NCBI GenBank assembly: GCA_907163345.1
Contig: CAJQUN010000496.1
Coordinates: 62,001 to 126,000 of the forward strand
From: Haberlea rhodopensis
Taxonomy: Eukaryota; Streptophyta; Magnoliopsida; Lamiales; Gesneriaceae
Direction of reading: 5' to 3'
DNA length: 64,000 nucleotides
Position 1 is the stretch's first letter; each line of letters begins with the position of its first letter. Positions 19,579 to 31,209 of the stretch are shown in pieces. The position numbers were made by a program, and so were the translations under genes. Below the pieces are notes generated by a model, which worked only from the letters and a program-made list of their open reading frames with translations, made no database searches and was not told where the DNA came from.

Positions 19579-20953
19579 TGATCGCTATTATTTTAAACAG
19601 TATTTTCGAGTGTAGCGATTCTATACCGCAAGTGTATGGTGTCAAGTTTTAGTATAATGATATGAAAAGTACGGATTGTTGAACCCACAGGGACTAACAA
19701 TCAAGTACCAAATAAGACATCTTTTAACTATATTTAACCTACGATAATTAATTAATAACTAAACTAAACTAAATTAAACTACTATAATCCAACCAAAATA
19801 ATCGACGATCAAGAGACCTTGCATTCCCTACGGTCATCGCGGGGCCCACAAGAAAGAATTATCAAGACTATGATTCACCTAACTCAACTCTTACAATTCT
19901 TTTCTCCATACATCTCTAAGGTGACGGGTATTCCGAATTTATTCAATATACTCTCTCGAGCTATATTAAATCTAACATCAAATTGCAACAAGTAACTCTC
20001 GTTCACTTAATTAACAATTTAATAGTGAATGCTCTTTATGAAAACCACTAACTTTAGATTAAATAACCCAAAGCTATCACTCGTATGTGATTTTATCTCC
20101 GATCTAATCTTTAACACACAGCATGAATTATTATATCGTATTATAATTTTATCTCTCGATCTCAATTACAATAAAATATCATCAAAGGGGATCAATCCTT
20201 CAAAAGCATGAAGAACAATAAAACATGCACATAGAAGATATATGAAAGCAATCTCAAAATCAATAGGAAAAACTATGTTATTGATATTTCTCAATCATCA
20301 AAAACACAACAAATCCAATTATTCATTTAAAACAATAATAGAAAAGTAAAAGAAAACTCCCAAGTCGAGTCCTTCGTTGATTCTCGATCCTTCCTCGCTT
20401 CTTTCTTGATCGTGCTCCTCGATTCTCTTGTTGGCTTGTTCCAATTCCTAGGATGAAGTGGTGATGGTGGATGATGGTGATATGGATTACGGAGGAGTGA
20501 AGGCTATTCCCTAGGTTAAAGTCTGATATATCTTGTGATTTTCGTGTTTAATATATATAGGTAAAGGAATTATGGACTTTCTTGTTGGACCCAAACTCTA
20601 TAAGAAATTTATGTTTCAGCAAACTCTTCAGGCAGATCGATCGAGCAGACAGCTCGATCGATCGCCAATTTTCTGCCCAAACCGATCGATCGAGAATTGT
20701 GTCTCGATCGATCGAGCTTGATATATATATTTTTTTATTTTCTTTTGTTATTTTCTTCCTTTCTCGGCTTTGACGCGTTCGCTAGGTTCGGTCATTTTTC
20801 ATCATTTTTGGCTCATTTCCTCTACTTTTATGCATTTCAACATTGATTCCTGAAATATAGAAATATATACCCAAAAGGGTAAAATAATCCAAGAATCAAC
20901 ACGAAAACCATTAGAAAATCACATCTAAATAAGTGTAAAAAACGACACTATCA
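19579..20953 (-). repeat. LARD 5' LTR (right copy)
   Basis: 1375 bp. Begins TGATCGCTATT and ends ACACTATCA. Next to TACCG at 20954. Confidence 0.92.
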
Positions 20954-21378
20954 TACCGGTATCATAATCAATAATATCAAATCATTAAACAATTATTACA
21001 GATATTCCATATATCTCACCTATGGTTCCATAGTTCTATTTCATCGCTCGCTCTACAATAGCGGCACTTTATCCTCACGCATGCTCAACAGCAGTGGCGT
21101 CATAACCGATGTTCGCTCAAAGGCGACAACATCCCAATCATTGCTCGCTCAAAGCGGCACCTTATAATTCCCAATGTCTATCCATTTATTGTAATATAAT
21201 GCACCATGCATTCAACAATTGCAATTACAAAAAGGGCTATGCTCGTACGCTATACGTACCTTATAATTCCGTAGTCCTAGTCCAACCTTGACTGAGTCCC
21301 GTGATCCAATGAATTATGTGCTAACACATAAATAACTCATAATCAAATACAAGCATGCAACCACGTGCCCAAGCACGT
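20954..21378 (-). mobile_element. Gypsy solo LTR (family Z copy 1), segment 2 of 3
   Basis: Continues the gypsy LTR after the LARD; parallel to 26510-26940 of copy 2, including the CGCTCGCTCTACAATAGCGGCA block. Interrupted at 21378 by solo LTR X. Confidence 0.85.
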
Positions 21379-23248
21379 TGTTAGGATCGATTTCGGGGGT
21401 GGGTTGCCATTCCACACCCGAGTTCAACCAACTTGAGCTTCAATAGCTCGTGTTCTTGAAATAATTGCACCGAGAGATTATATCAAGTTCGGTTACAAAA
21501 CCGAGCGGAAGACACTCGACATAACCCACTCTAAAACCGATTACTCATTTGAAAGGCATTTTAAAGATATGCAAGAAAGTATGTAAAAACAGTAAGGTAA
21601 ATAAATGCAGTAAAGTAAATAACACAAGCATTTGTTTCTGGAAGTTCGAAGCACAACGCTTCCACGTCTCCCCTTCTTCCATCTCATGGAAGGATACACT
21701 AGAAGACTTTGATTTATACAACTCTTTGTACAAACCCGGTCCAGTTGGGCATTCCCCATCCAACTAGAACTCCTAGCAACTCAACTATGTATGTTCTTTA
21801 ATGTCTCACATACAAAGATCTCTCAATCGGTTGTGATGAATCATCAATCGTTACAATGGTATTCACTCTTCTATTTAGCTCACAAATACAATGAATAGAG
21901 TGAATACAAAGGCACAAATTATTCCATAATGAATCTGATACAGCAAGGTAAGAGGTGCCAAAGGTTTGAAGAGTGCTCTTCATTTAGCAGCTTTTATCTT
22001 TTAAGTTCCTCAATTGAATCCCAAGTGGGTTTGCTTTGGAAGGCTTGGATTGATCTTCAATCAGCTGTTATTGAGCTTCCAAATCATGTATATATAGCCC
22101 CAAGTAATGATATATACGTTAGATACAAGAATATAACCGTTGGGACAATTTTGGTAAGCTTTCAAACATTGCAACGGTCATATTATGCTTCTGGGCTATT
22201 TTTGGAAGTCTGCTGGTCTGGTCAACTGGTATGGTCAGCTGGTATGGTCTGCTGGTATGGTCAGCTGGTCTGAGGTCTGCTGGTTCAGCATCAGCTGGCC
22301 TGGGGTCTGCTGGTACCAGTTGGTCTGAGGTCTGCTGGTACAGCATCAGCTGGCCAAGGTCTGCTGGTACCAGTTTGTCTGAGGTCTGCTGGTACAGCAT
22401 CAGCTGGCCAAGGTCTGCTGGTACCAGTTGGTCTGAGGTCTGCTGGTACAGCATCAGCTGGCCAAGGTCTGCTAGTACCAGTTGGTCTGAGGTCTGCTGG
22501 TACCCTGCTGCCCAACATCTGTTGTTCTGTTCTCTTGGTTATATCTCTTGATTCGTTGATTTCTGGGCAAAGTGATCTTCATGAAAGTTGTAGCCCTTTT
22601 ATCTTATCTTTCCACGGAATCAAGAATCGCTCGATTTCGAGTTCGTATGAGAGAGTTATACTCGAAATACAAGGCGATGGTCATGCTGTATGTTTGCTGG
22701 ATGCAGCAGCACATGGCATGACTTGCAGAAGCTTTTTGGCCATCTTAACGTCCGGTTCAGTCTTTCACTTCCAAAGATGACTTGTAGATCTTTGTCTTAG
22801 ATTTCCAACCTATACTGAATCATCTCGTTTCAATAAGCGATCTGAGAGTTATGGCCGATATACCACAGCTGCTACAATCTGTCCGCTGCTGTTTCAGCTT
22901 TGTACCAGCAAGATCTTGCATACTTGTTTTCGTCATGTAAACCTTCGAATCTAGTCTGTTGCCCTGAAATACGACTTGTAGAGAATTGAGTTTTCTATCC
23001 AACCCCGTTAAAATCAGGTCGTTTGGATATCCGAGCTATGAGATATGATCAATTTAGTCAGCAGCGCTCGGGGTCTACTGGATGCTGAATTCTCATTTCA
23101 GCAACCAAACTCAAGGCCATTTCTTAGCAGATCATCAAGCTGTAAAATATCATCTATGAACTGCACACTTGGTAAAATATGTTAGCAACACAATAACAAG
23201 TTTTGTTAACATCAAAACTAAGATTATTCGGTTTTCCAAAACCCAACA
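21379..23248 (-). mobile_element. Solo LTR, Sirevirus-like family X, copy 2 (1870 bp)
   Basis: The ends are TGTTAGGATCG and CCAAAACCCAACA with a perfect target duplication CACGT (21374-21378 and 23249-23253). The uninserted site survives in the sister gypsy LTR around 26935-26941. Body as in copy 1 (8902-10718) except for its repeat region. Confidence 0.92.
22205..22510. repeat. 54-bp tandem repeat in solo LTR X copy 2
   Basis: About four and a half units of GGTCTGCTGGTACCAGTTGG..., preceded by shorter CTGGTATGGTC units. The unit divides into two related halves of 25 and 29 bp. Both strands are open through it, so reading frames here carry no weight. Confidence 0.95.
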
Positions 23249-24469
23249 CACGTTCACAATCCCCAATTATATCGTCATTCATGACGATTAACCATTTTAA
23301 AAGACTCCGGCTAAGCGTGCATGATACCAAAATAATCCATTTCAAATGATCAAAGGTTAGACAATTACTCAATCGAGTATTCCATTTTATTAATAAAATT
23401 TGGCTCCAATCATTCATTTTTAAAGGTATAGCATTCCCATTGGAATGTAGACATTGCCCCGAAAATCGGCTAATTAAACCTCGATTCCAAAATCCCAACA
23501 TTTTCCAACATTTAAAAAAAAACACAACAAAAAGGGCCGCGATCGATCGCGCAACCATACTGCCCAAAAAAATATAGCCGCGATCGAGCGCCTACAAATG
23601 CCGATCGATTGCCAACTTTCTCTGCCACTCGCGATCGATCGGTAACATCTCGCGATCGATTGCGAGTACTATTCATCGTCACCCAATTTCCAGAATTATG
23701 TCGCGATCGGTCGATGCCAAGCCGCAATCGATAGCGACCTGCAATATTCCAAAAAAAAACTCGAGTTTTAATGGGGTTTTCACACTCAAACTGAAAACCA
23801 ACACCCCATACTCCTTCAACACCTCCATTGCACCATTTGTAACCAATAAAAACACTAAATACTCAACTTTGAATTTTTATCAAAAACCCCAATTTCCAAA
23901 CCCAACAAAATACTCAACCAAAATCCACCATATTACTATCAAATCGAAGATAAGAACGAGGGGAAGAACAATACATTATTATCTTCGAGAAATCCGGCTC
24001 CCGGGCCAAGCCTCTAGCCATTTTTACCAAAGGGAGAAAAGAGGGGTTTGGGGGAGAGGGGAAATCGCAGGTGAGAGGAGAGAGGGGGGGAGGAGAGTTT
24101 GTGCAATGATGAAACATCGAGTCTACTTGGTATATATAGTACCAAAAACTCCAAAATACCAATGCCTCCATAATTACATCACGACTCATTAAAAATCATC
24201 TGTTTTCAAAACTCTCTCTCTAATTCTCAAATCCCTATACCAGCCCCAATACAAAGTACTTCGGACCCCAGATCCCACTAAAAACCAAATTCCAAGGTTA
24301 TTACCACGATGAGAATACAATCTCATCCCTTGGATCCAACGGCTCCAAATACCGGATTTAAAATCCCCGGGAGTCCCAATACCGTAATTACTTCATAATT
24401 ACCATGATTAAAATCCATAAAGGATTATTACCACACCGAGATTAACACCATTAATTCCCGAGCATCACA
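23249..24469 (-). mobile_element. Gypsy solo LTR (family Z copy 1), segment 3 of 3
   Basis: Final part, parallel to 26936-28172, ending CCCGAGCATCACA. It is followed by TGTCA, counterpart of GGTCA before 14823. It carries many CGCGATCGATCG palindromes at 23535-23740. Confidence 0.85.
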
Positions 24470-24572
24470 TGTCACATTCAACGTAGGCCCATAAATGCAC
24501 ATGTGCGTCCAGTGGAGTCCATGGATTTCGGCCATTTCCCGAGAGCGAGAGGACAACCGAAGAAGAAATGGC
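24470..24572 (+). pseudogene. LINE-type RT pseudogene, 3' part
   Basis: Resumes the LINE protein right after the gypsy LTR. The frame around 24485-24560 spells a basic QRRP...RGQPKKKW type tail, which in the family directly follows the RWFGHV motif broken at 14822. It ends where copia sequence restarts near 24573. Confidence 0.75.
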
Positions 24573-25725
24573 TTATATTTTTTCTTGAAACTTTTTCTGT
24601 TGCACTTGGATGCCAAGAAAATATTTCATAAGACCCAGATCTGTCATTTCATATTCTTTCATCATGGCCTTTTTGAATTCTTCTAGCATCACAGAGTTAG
24701 TGCAAGTATATCCAAATCATCAACATAAAGGCATCAAAAAATCATTTGTACCTCCCTTTTTGACATAAAGTGATGACTCACTCGGGCTTCGATGGAATCC
24801 ATTGTTAATTTTACTGTTCCATGCTTGAGGTGCCTGTTTCAAGCCATAAATTGCTTTTGGAGGCGGTACACCATTTTTCTTTGTCTTTCACTACGTAGCC
24901 ATGAGGTTGTTCTACGTAGACTTCTTCTTGCAATTCGCCATTTAGAAAAGCTGATTTGACATCAAGTTGGTAGTCTGGTAGTTCATTTTGTGCAGCAACA
25001 GCAAGTACATCGCCAATTGTTTCCATTCTCGCAACATGTGCAAATGTTTCACTAAAGTCAATTCCAGGATGTTGTTAATAGCCTTTTGCAACAAGGGGAG
25101 CTTTGTGCTTTTGAACATATCCATCTTCATTGAATTTAGTTTTGTAGATCCACTTTAATCCGACCATATCTTTTAGGAGGATCAACCAGGTTCCAAGTTT
25201 GATTTTTAGAATAGTGCTCATCTCATCATCCATGGCTTTTTGTCAGATTTCTTTTTCAACAGCATCCTCAAAATTCTGTGGTTCACAAGAGAAAAATGCA
25301 ATATTTGAAAGATCGTAAATTTCTCTTAATGAACGTACATGTCTCACTGGGGATTCTGAATCATAATCTTAGTCGAATTTGGTTGTGTGATGGATCTATT
25401 GAAGAATTTGCACAAGAATCTTCTGTTTGGTTTAATTCGACTGGATTTTTATTTTGCCAGTCCAATGCTTTCATTTCGTCAAAATGCACATCTCTTGAGA
25501 TTATTAACTCATATGTTTTTGTATTAAACAAACGATATGCCTTTGATTCAACACTTTAGCCAATCAAAATATATTTTCACCTTTTTCATCGAATTTCTCT
25601 CGTTATTGTGAAGGAATGAGAGAATAAGCCAAACATCAAAAAACTCGAAGATGCTTGACATATGGTTTATGTTTGTACCAAGCTTCATATGGAGTTTTAT
25701 TTGGATTGGTCTTTGTGGGTGACTT
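24573..25725 (-). pseudogene. Copia integrase-end/reverse transcriptase pseudogene, copy B
   Basis: Read leftward: an integrase C-terminal remnant with NKTPYEAWYKHKP (about 25700-25665), degenerate linker, then RT with METIGDVLAVAAQNELPDYQ, LDVKSAFLNGELQEEVYVEQ (25026-24890), a broken ALYGLKQAP region, and YVDDLDILAL-like catalytic residues (about 24730), followed by EYEMTDLGLMKYFLG-type sequence to 24590. Many frameshifts and stops. With 13410-13875 this forms one pol gene, split by the LINE and everything nested in it. Confidence 0.85.
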
Positions 25726-28172
25726 TGTAAGGACCCCCGTGCCCTTATCCCGTTCCGTGCCCTTATCCCGTTATTAGTGTATTAATCCATGCCAATTGTG
25801 CATACATTCATATTATCATGGGGGAAAAACCATATGCAAGTATAGCATCATATACCATCCAGAAAATTTCTTGCATTAGAACCACATCATATTCAAATGC
25901 CCCAACCAAGACCACTTACATAGCATGCACCCTCATAATACACTAACATGGTCTCAGTTCATTTAGCAATTCCGTATTTAATTGCATGCAAACAATGAAT
26001 GAAGAGAGAAAAGCCATGCCCTTTTATACATTTCATATACACATAAACGTGCTCACATGAGAGCACCCAATGAATGAACGCGTATCTAATGTATAAGATA
26101 CTCTACCAAATACCGTTACTGGTACTTCGATCCTGGAAGCACCTCCCATGCATAGCTCGATCTCAACTCTGGATCTACCGTTATACTTATTCAACCAGCT
26201 TTGGTACTTCAATCCTGGAAGTACCTCAAATCAACAGCCCGTACTCAACTCCAAACCATTGCTGCACCTGTACAACCTGCCCCAAGAGAGACAGCCCCAC
26301 ACGGGGTGAGCATACAAATACCAACATTCCAATAATCACAGTACGTAATTTACAGAATATAAAAATGTAATGTAAAAGGATACTCCCTGCTTAGTATCGT
26401 TACCACGTAGGATTTCTCATACTGTCCATGTTCTCAAAATAACCAAAACCATCAAATTCCCAAACTAGTTAATCACTACATTGATTAACTAAACCCATTC
26501 CTGCCATACCGGTTCCATAATCAAATATGATTAAATCATTAAATGAAGTACCACAGATATCACATATATCTAGCCAATGATTCCATAGTTCTATTTCATA
26601 GATCGCTCCACAATAGCGGCATTTTAACCCCACGCCAGCTCAACAACAGCGGCGTCATAATCGATGTTCGCTCAATAGCGACAACATCCCTATCATTGCT
26701 CGCTCAGGAGCGGCACCACATAATTCCCAATATCTATCCATTTATTGCAATATAATGTACTATGCATTCAACAATTGCAATTATATAAAAGGGCTATGCT
26801 CGTACATCATACGTACCTTATAATTCCATAGTTCAAGTCTGACCTCGCCTGAGTCCCACGACCCGATGAATTATGTGCTAACACATAAGTAACTCACCAT
26901 CAAACATAAGCATGCAACCACGTGCCCAAGCACGTTCACAATCTCTAAACTCATCGTCAATCCATGACGATTAACCATTTTAAAAGACTCCGGCTTAGCA
27001 TGCATAATACCCAAAATAATCCATATTACAAGTTCAACAGTTAGCCAATTACTAAATTTAGTCATTCCAAATTCTCTTTAAAATTTGGCTCCAACCACTC
27101 CATTTCAAAAGTATAGCATTCCCAATGGAATGTAGACATTCCCCCAAAATTGACTAATTAAACCACGTTTCCAAAATCCCAACTTTTTGCCAAAGTTTGA
27201 AAAAAAACACAACACTTCGAGCCGCGATCGATCGCCGCTTTTGTCATGATCGATCGCGTGCACCCGCTGCCAAACAGAAACATCTCGCGATCGTCGCGAG
27301 TCTCCGCGTTCGATCGTCAAACACCTCGCAATCGATCGCCGAGACATAGCAATCGATCACCAGCACTGTGCATCTCCTCCAAATTTCAGAAGCTCGTCGC
27401 GATCGATCGCGGCTTGATCGATCGGCGCCAAGCCGCGATCGATCGCGACCTGCGATTTTCTGAAAAATTCGAGCTTCCATGGTGTTTTTCACACCCAAAC
27501 TCAAAACCAACACCCCAAACACTTACAACACATCCAAAACTCCATTAAAACTCAACAAAACTCCAATAACAAACTTTAAGATTTTTACCCAAAAATCCCC
27601 AAATCCAAATCCAACAGAATACTCAACCAAAAACCACCATACCACTATCAAATCGAAGGCAAGGACGAGGGGAAGATTAATACCTGATTATCTTCGAGAA
27701 ATCCGGCTCCCGAGCCAAGCTACCAACGATTCTCTTCCAAGGGAGAAAAGAGGGAAAATGGGGGAAAGGGTTGGGCGCAGAGAGAGGGGAGAGAGATAGG
27801 GAATCCGTGCAATGACGGAATACCGAGTCTACTTGGTATATATAGTACCAAAACTCCAAAATACCAATCCCTCCACAAATACATCATGATTCATTAAAAA
27901 TCATCTGTTTTCAATAATTACCTCCCAATCTCTATTTCCATTACCAGCCCCAGTACAAGGTACTCCGGACCCCAAATCCTCCAAAAACCAAATTCAAAGG
28001 TTATCACCACGATGAGAATACAATCTCATCCCTTGGATCCTACGACTCCAAATATCGGATTTAAAATCCCCGGGAGTCTCAATACCATAATTAATTCCTA
28101 ATTGCCACAATTAAAATCTATTAAGGATTATTACCACATCGGGATTAACACCAATAATTCCCGGGCATCACA
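25726..28172 (-). mobile_element. Ty3/gypsy LTR, family Z copy 2 (2447 bp)
   Basis: TGTAAGGACCCCC to GGGCATCACA. To its right the element strand reads GTAGGGGATAAT just before the LTR, the polypurine tract usual in plant chromovirus-type gypsy elements, so this is the 3' LTR of a minus-strand element. It interrupts the copia integrase at 25725. It contains a dense CGCGATCGATCGCG cluster at 27221-27450. Confidence 0.85.
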
Positions 28173-29039
28173 ATTATCCCCTACTAGTAAAATTTCATCC
28201 TCAAAATTTGCACGGCGTACTCCTCGTACTGCCAAGACCACACAATCCGAACGGATTCACAACGTCGAATCATGAGGGCCTCATGAACGACACACCAACT
28301 GCGAGGACATCGACCTCGCACCAAATCTCTGAAATGGAGTAAACCTCCCAAACCATCACAATCACAACAGAACGTCAGCATTCCCCGATGCTAACCACCC
28401 AAAACCAGTCAGTCAACCCTAACTGCTAACCAACCGAATCATTCGTCATTCCCCTAATAGATATCGCCTCCAGGATATCTCTACGATTTAGCCCATGATG
28501 TTAATCATACATCGTTACCAAGGAAACCACCAGTACACTACAATGTACTTATACCATATCTGGTTTCCGCTCTCGAATACCATCTCCATCAAAGGAGTAG
28601 TTGCACCACCTTGCAACACAGATCGGGCCAATCATGGCCACCGATCAACACAAAACACATCTCCAAAGATGTTTACATCCGTATGTTCCAAGAATCATAT
28701 CTTGGTCCAAATATACCATCGAGACTCCACAAGGTCTCAAGTTCCCAAAAGGACATGCAAGAAAAATCAATTGCATTCCCGCCACACGTGTCAACCACGA
28801 CACCTAAACACATCCGAATCCTGGCCATCCCTCATTTACCCAAGGATTCACCAATCCTAACACAGGGAGGCTATCGAATTATCCAGTAAGAATCACCATG
28901 ACCCCATAACACGACAATTCCCTCCTCAGAGGGAGTCAACTGGACCTCATGATCATTCTCCAGAATATATCGTGCCATCAAGATTACCAATCTCAAGGTA
29001 CCACAATTTCTCACCGGAGATTCATTCATCCAAGCATAC
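28173..29039 (-). mobile_element. Residual internal sequence of gypsy family Z
   Basis: Begins with the polypurine tract and a stretch (28184-28250) whose minus-strand reading ends EYAVQILRMKFY, which could be the tail of a gypsy pol gene. Beyond ~28400 nothing recognisable is open. The small plus-strand frames at 28495-28889 show no family motifs. Cut by the LTR beginning at 29040. Confidence 0.5.
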
Positions 29040-30155
29040 TGTTAGTTCCGGACCTTATCGATGAGATTTTAAAGATGACAAAACATATCAGACCGGATCG
29101 AGAGAAATCAGACTGACCAGATCGATCGCTCAAAACAGATCAAGCTGATGAGGCATATTGCATATCAGACCGGATCGATAGAAAACAGATTGACTAGATC
29201 GAAGCTTCAGATCGATCTCAACATGTATTAGATCAGAGCAGTCAAGGATATATAAAGATTGGTTCTTCAGTCCGAATCATTAATGGCTATTTATTGAAGC
29301 ATTTAATGTCGCAATTAATGCTGAAAAAGACCATAGACTGAAGAATACCATATAAGGTAAGAAGACAAAGAAGAGCTTACCTGACAGTCGCCGAAAGCAT
29401 GAACCAGAATGGCAACTATCTTAAAGAAGTAGACTGTAGCTTACTCAGAATTTAAGCAGAATCAAAAGATGTACATTAAGGGAATAATGTCGTTGGTACA
29501 TACAACTATAAAAGGATGCATCAGAAGATCTCAAGAAGTCTCCCGCTGATCAATCGAAAAACGCACAAGAAAGAAAAACAGCACAAGCTTACAAGCTCAG
29601 AAGCTCTCAAGCTGAAATTCTTCTTAAGCACGAATACATTGTAATATTTGATCATTTAGGATCACTGTGTGCATAGACAGAAGTCTATCTTGTGTATTCT
29701 GTATTGAAAGATAGAAGTGAGAAATTATTGTGACTGTCAGACAGAGTGTGTCTGAACATATCGAGTGACTAGGAGTTTATGTCTGGTAGTGAGGTAAATC
29801 CAGCTTGAATCGGGTTTGTACAACAGGATTGTATAAATCAAAGTCTTCTAGTGGAAACCTTCCTTAATTGGAAGAAGGGGAGATGTAGAAGGATTACACC
29901 ACCTTCGAACTTCCAGAAACATATTCTGTGTCTTAGTATTCTGCATTCGCCTTATTATTCAAGCCATCGAGCCGTTCTTACTAATTCAAGAACAGACCGT
30001 TCCGCACTAAACATTCAAGTGGTCTGTTCTGCCAAAGAGTTGATTAAGAATCAGATTTCATCTCACTAATCCGAACGAAATCACAAGGGATTAATTTTTA
30101 ATTGGAGTGTTCATTCACCCCCCCCCCCCCTAAACACTCCGTACCGATCCTAACA
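29040..30155 (+). repeat. 5' LTR of Sirevirus-like element, copy 1
   Basis: TGTTAGTTCCGG...CGATCCTAACA, 1116 bp. The U3 part has imperfect repeats of CATATCAGACCGGATCGA (29085-29220). It shares with family X the block TTGGAAGAAGGGGAGATGTAG. Confidence 0.92.
29507..29514 (+). promoter_or_regulatory. TATA box of LTR promoter
   Basis: TATAAAAG in the middle of the LTR, at the expected U3/R position; the related LTR at 58889 has TATATAAGG at the corresponding place (about 59523-59532, minus strand). Confidence 0.6.
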
Positions 30156-30156
30156 A

Positions 30157-30171
30157 GTGGTATCAGAGCAG
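30157..30171 (+). promoter_or_regulatory. Primer-binding site, tRNA-iMet type
   Basis: GTGGTATCAGAGCAG starts two bases after the LTR end, the standard copia primer site. Confidence 0.9.
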
Positions 30172-30204
30172 GTCGTCTTAATCAGCACAAAGACACTTGA
30201 GCTG

Positions 30205-31209
30205 ATGGCATCATTCAACAAAATTCCTATGTTCTCAAAAGAAGACTATGATGATTGGAGAACCAGAATGCAAGCTCATCTGACAGCACATGATGACGAT
30301 ATGTGGTTCGTCATCACTGATGGACCAATGAAAATTCTGAAAGTCAATACAGCAGCCTCCATTACTGGTGGTGAACCCCAAATGGTCGAGAAGGATAGAT
30401 CCCTCTGGACGAATGAAGAAAGAAAGAAAGCAAACCTCGACAACGTTGCCAAAGACATCTTGTTCAAGACATTGGACAAGAACATGTTCAGTAAAATTAA
30501 AATGTGCTCTACTGCCAAAGAAATTTGGGAGAAGATAGCACAGCTATGTGAAGGGAACGACCAGACGAAAGAAAACAAGCTGACTGTTGCTCTTCAAAGA
30601 TTTGAGAGCATAAAAATGAAGATTGGAGAAACTCTAAATTAGTTTGATGAAAGAGTCACTGGTATCATCAATGAACTAAATGGTCTGGGCAAGGAATACT
30701 CAAACAGAGAGATCGCTCTGAAAGTTATGAGAGCCCTGCCAAAAGAATGGGATGTTAAGACCATTGCAATGAGGGAGTCCAAAGATCTGAACAAGGTTGA
30801 ACTTCAAGATCTGTTTGCAGATCTTAAAGCATATGAGTTCGAACTGATCAGCAGAGGTGAAGCAGAGCCATTCATCTCTCAACCAAACAAAGCACTGGCA
30901 GCCATTCCAGACCAGACCGCCCCCACAACAGATCGATTTATCGAACAGATAAGTAATGATGCTATGTCATTATTTATCAAGAAATTTGGTAAATTCATGT
31001 CTAAAAATAAGAGGAACTTTAAACCCTCTCATCATTATAAGTCAAGAAAGGACGATGAGGTTAATGTTCAGGCTTGCTACAATTGTGGTAAGACCGGACA
31101 TTTTATTGCAGATTGCACCAGACCAAAGAAAGAAGAACGGAAAGAGAAGCATCATGATGACAGGAAAAAGAAGCACTACAAAGACCACAAAAATCATGGA
31201 AAGTCTTAA
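30205..31209 (+). pseudogene. Copia gag (capsid/nucleocapsid), with in-frame stop
   Basis: The start is taken as the ATG at 30205 (MASFNKIPMFSKEDYDDW), not the upstream in-frame ATG that overlaps the primer site. Residues 1-220 form the UBN2/DUF4219-type capsid domain; a CCHC zinc knuckle CYNCGKTGHFIADC (31075-31116) and a Lys/His-rich tail follow. An in-frame TAG at 30641 splits the capsid and a TAA at 31207 separates it from the next section. Gag forms the virus-like particle and binds element RNA. The frame remains otherwise continuous, so decay is mild. Confidence 0.9.

Larger units (their letters stand above)
15519..20953 (-). mobile_element. Complete LARD-like LTR retroelement (5435 bp)
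   Basis: Two LTRs (15519-16872 and 19579-20953) beginning TGATCGCTATT and ending ACTTATCA/ACTATCA, with a perfect target duplication TACCG (15514-15518 and 20954-20958). Read on the minus strand the order is LTR, tRNA-Asp primer site (about 19555-19571), gag-like ORF (19435-18785), a second ORF (18739-18341), a long non-coding stretch, polypurine tract GTTTGGGGGAGT next to 16873, LTR. No protease, integrase or reverse transcriptase, so it depended on a partner. LTRs are very similar, implying recent insertion; the most visible difference is a ~25-bp insertion near 19812 in the right one. Confidence 0.95.

Noticed and set aside
22205..22510. Regular repeat array resembling a CRISPR or coding repeat
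   Set aside because: Units are contiguous 54-bp direct repeats without unique spacers, open in several frames on both strands, inside an LTR of a plant nuclear genome.
24495..24686. 63-aa ORF with basic start
   Set aside because: Out of frame with the LINE tail it overlaps and then runs into antisense copia RT.
28495..28889. Three overlapping ORFs (121, 68, 92 aa)
   Set aside because: Mutually overlapping frames with no motif; adjacent to gypsy 3' sequence and more likely decayed internal DNA.
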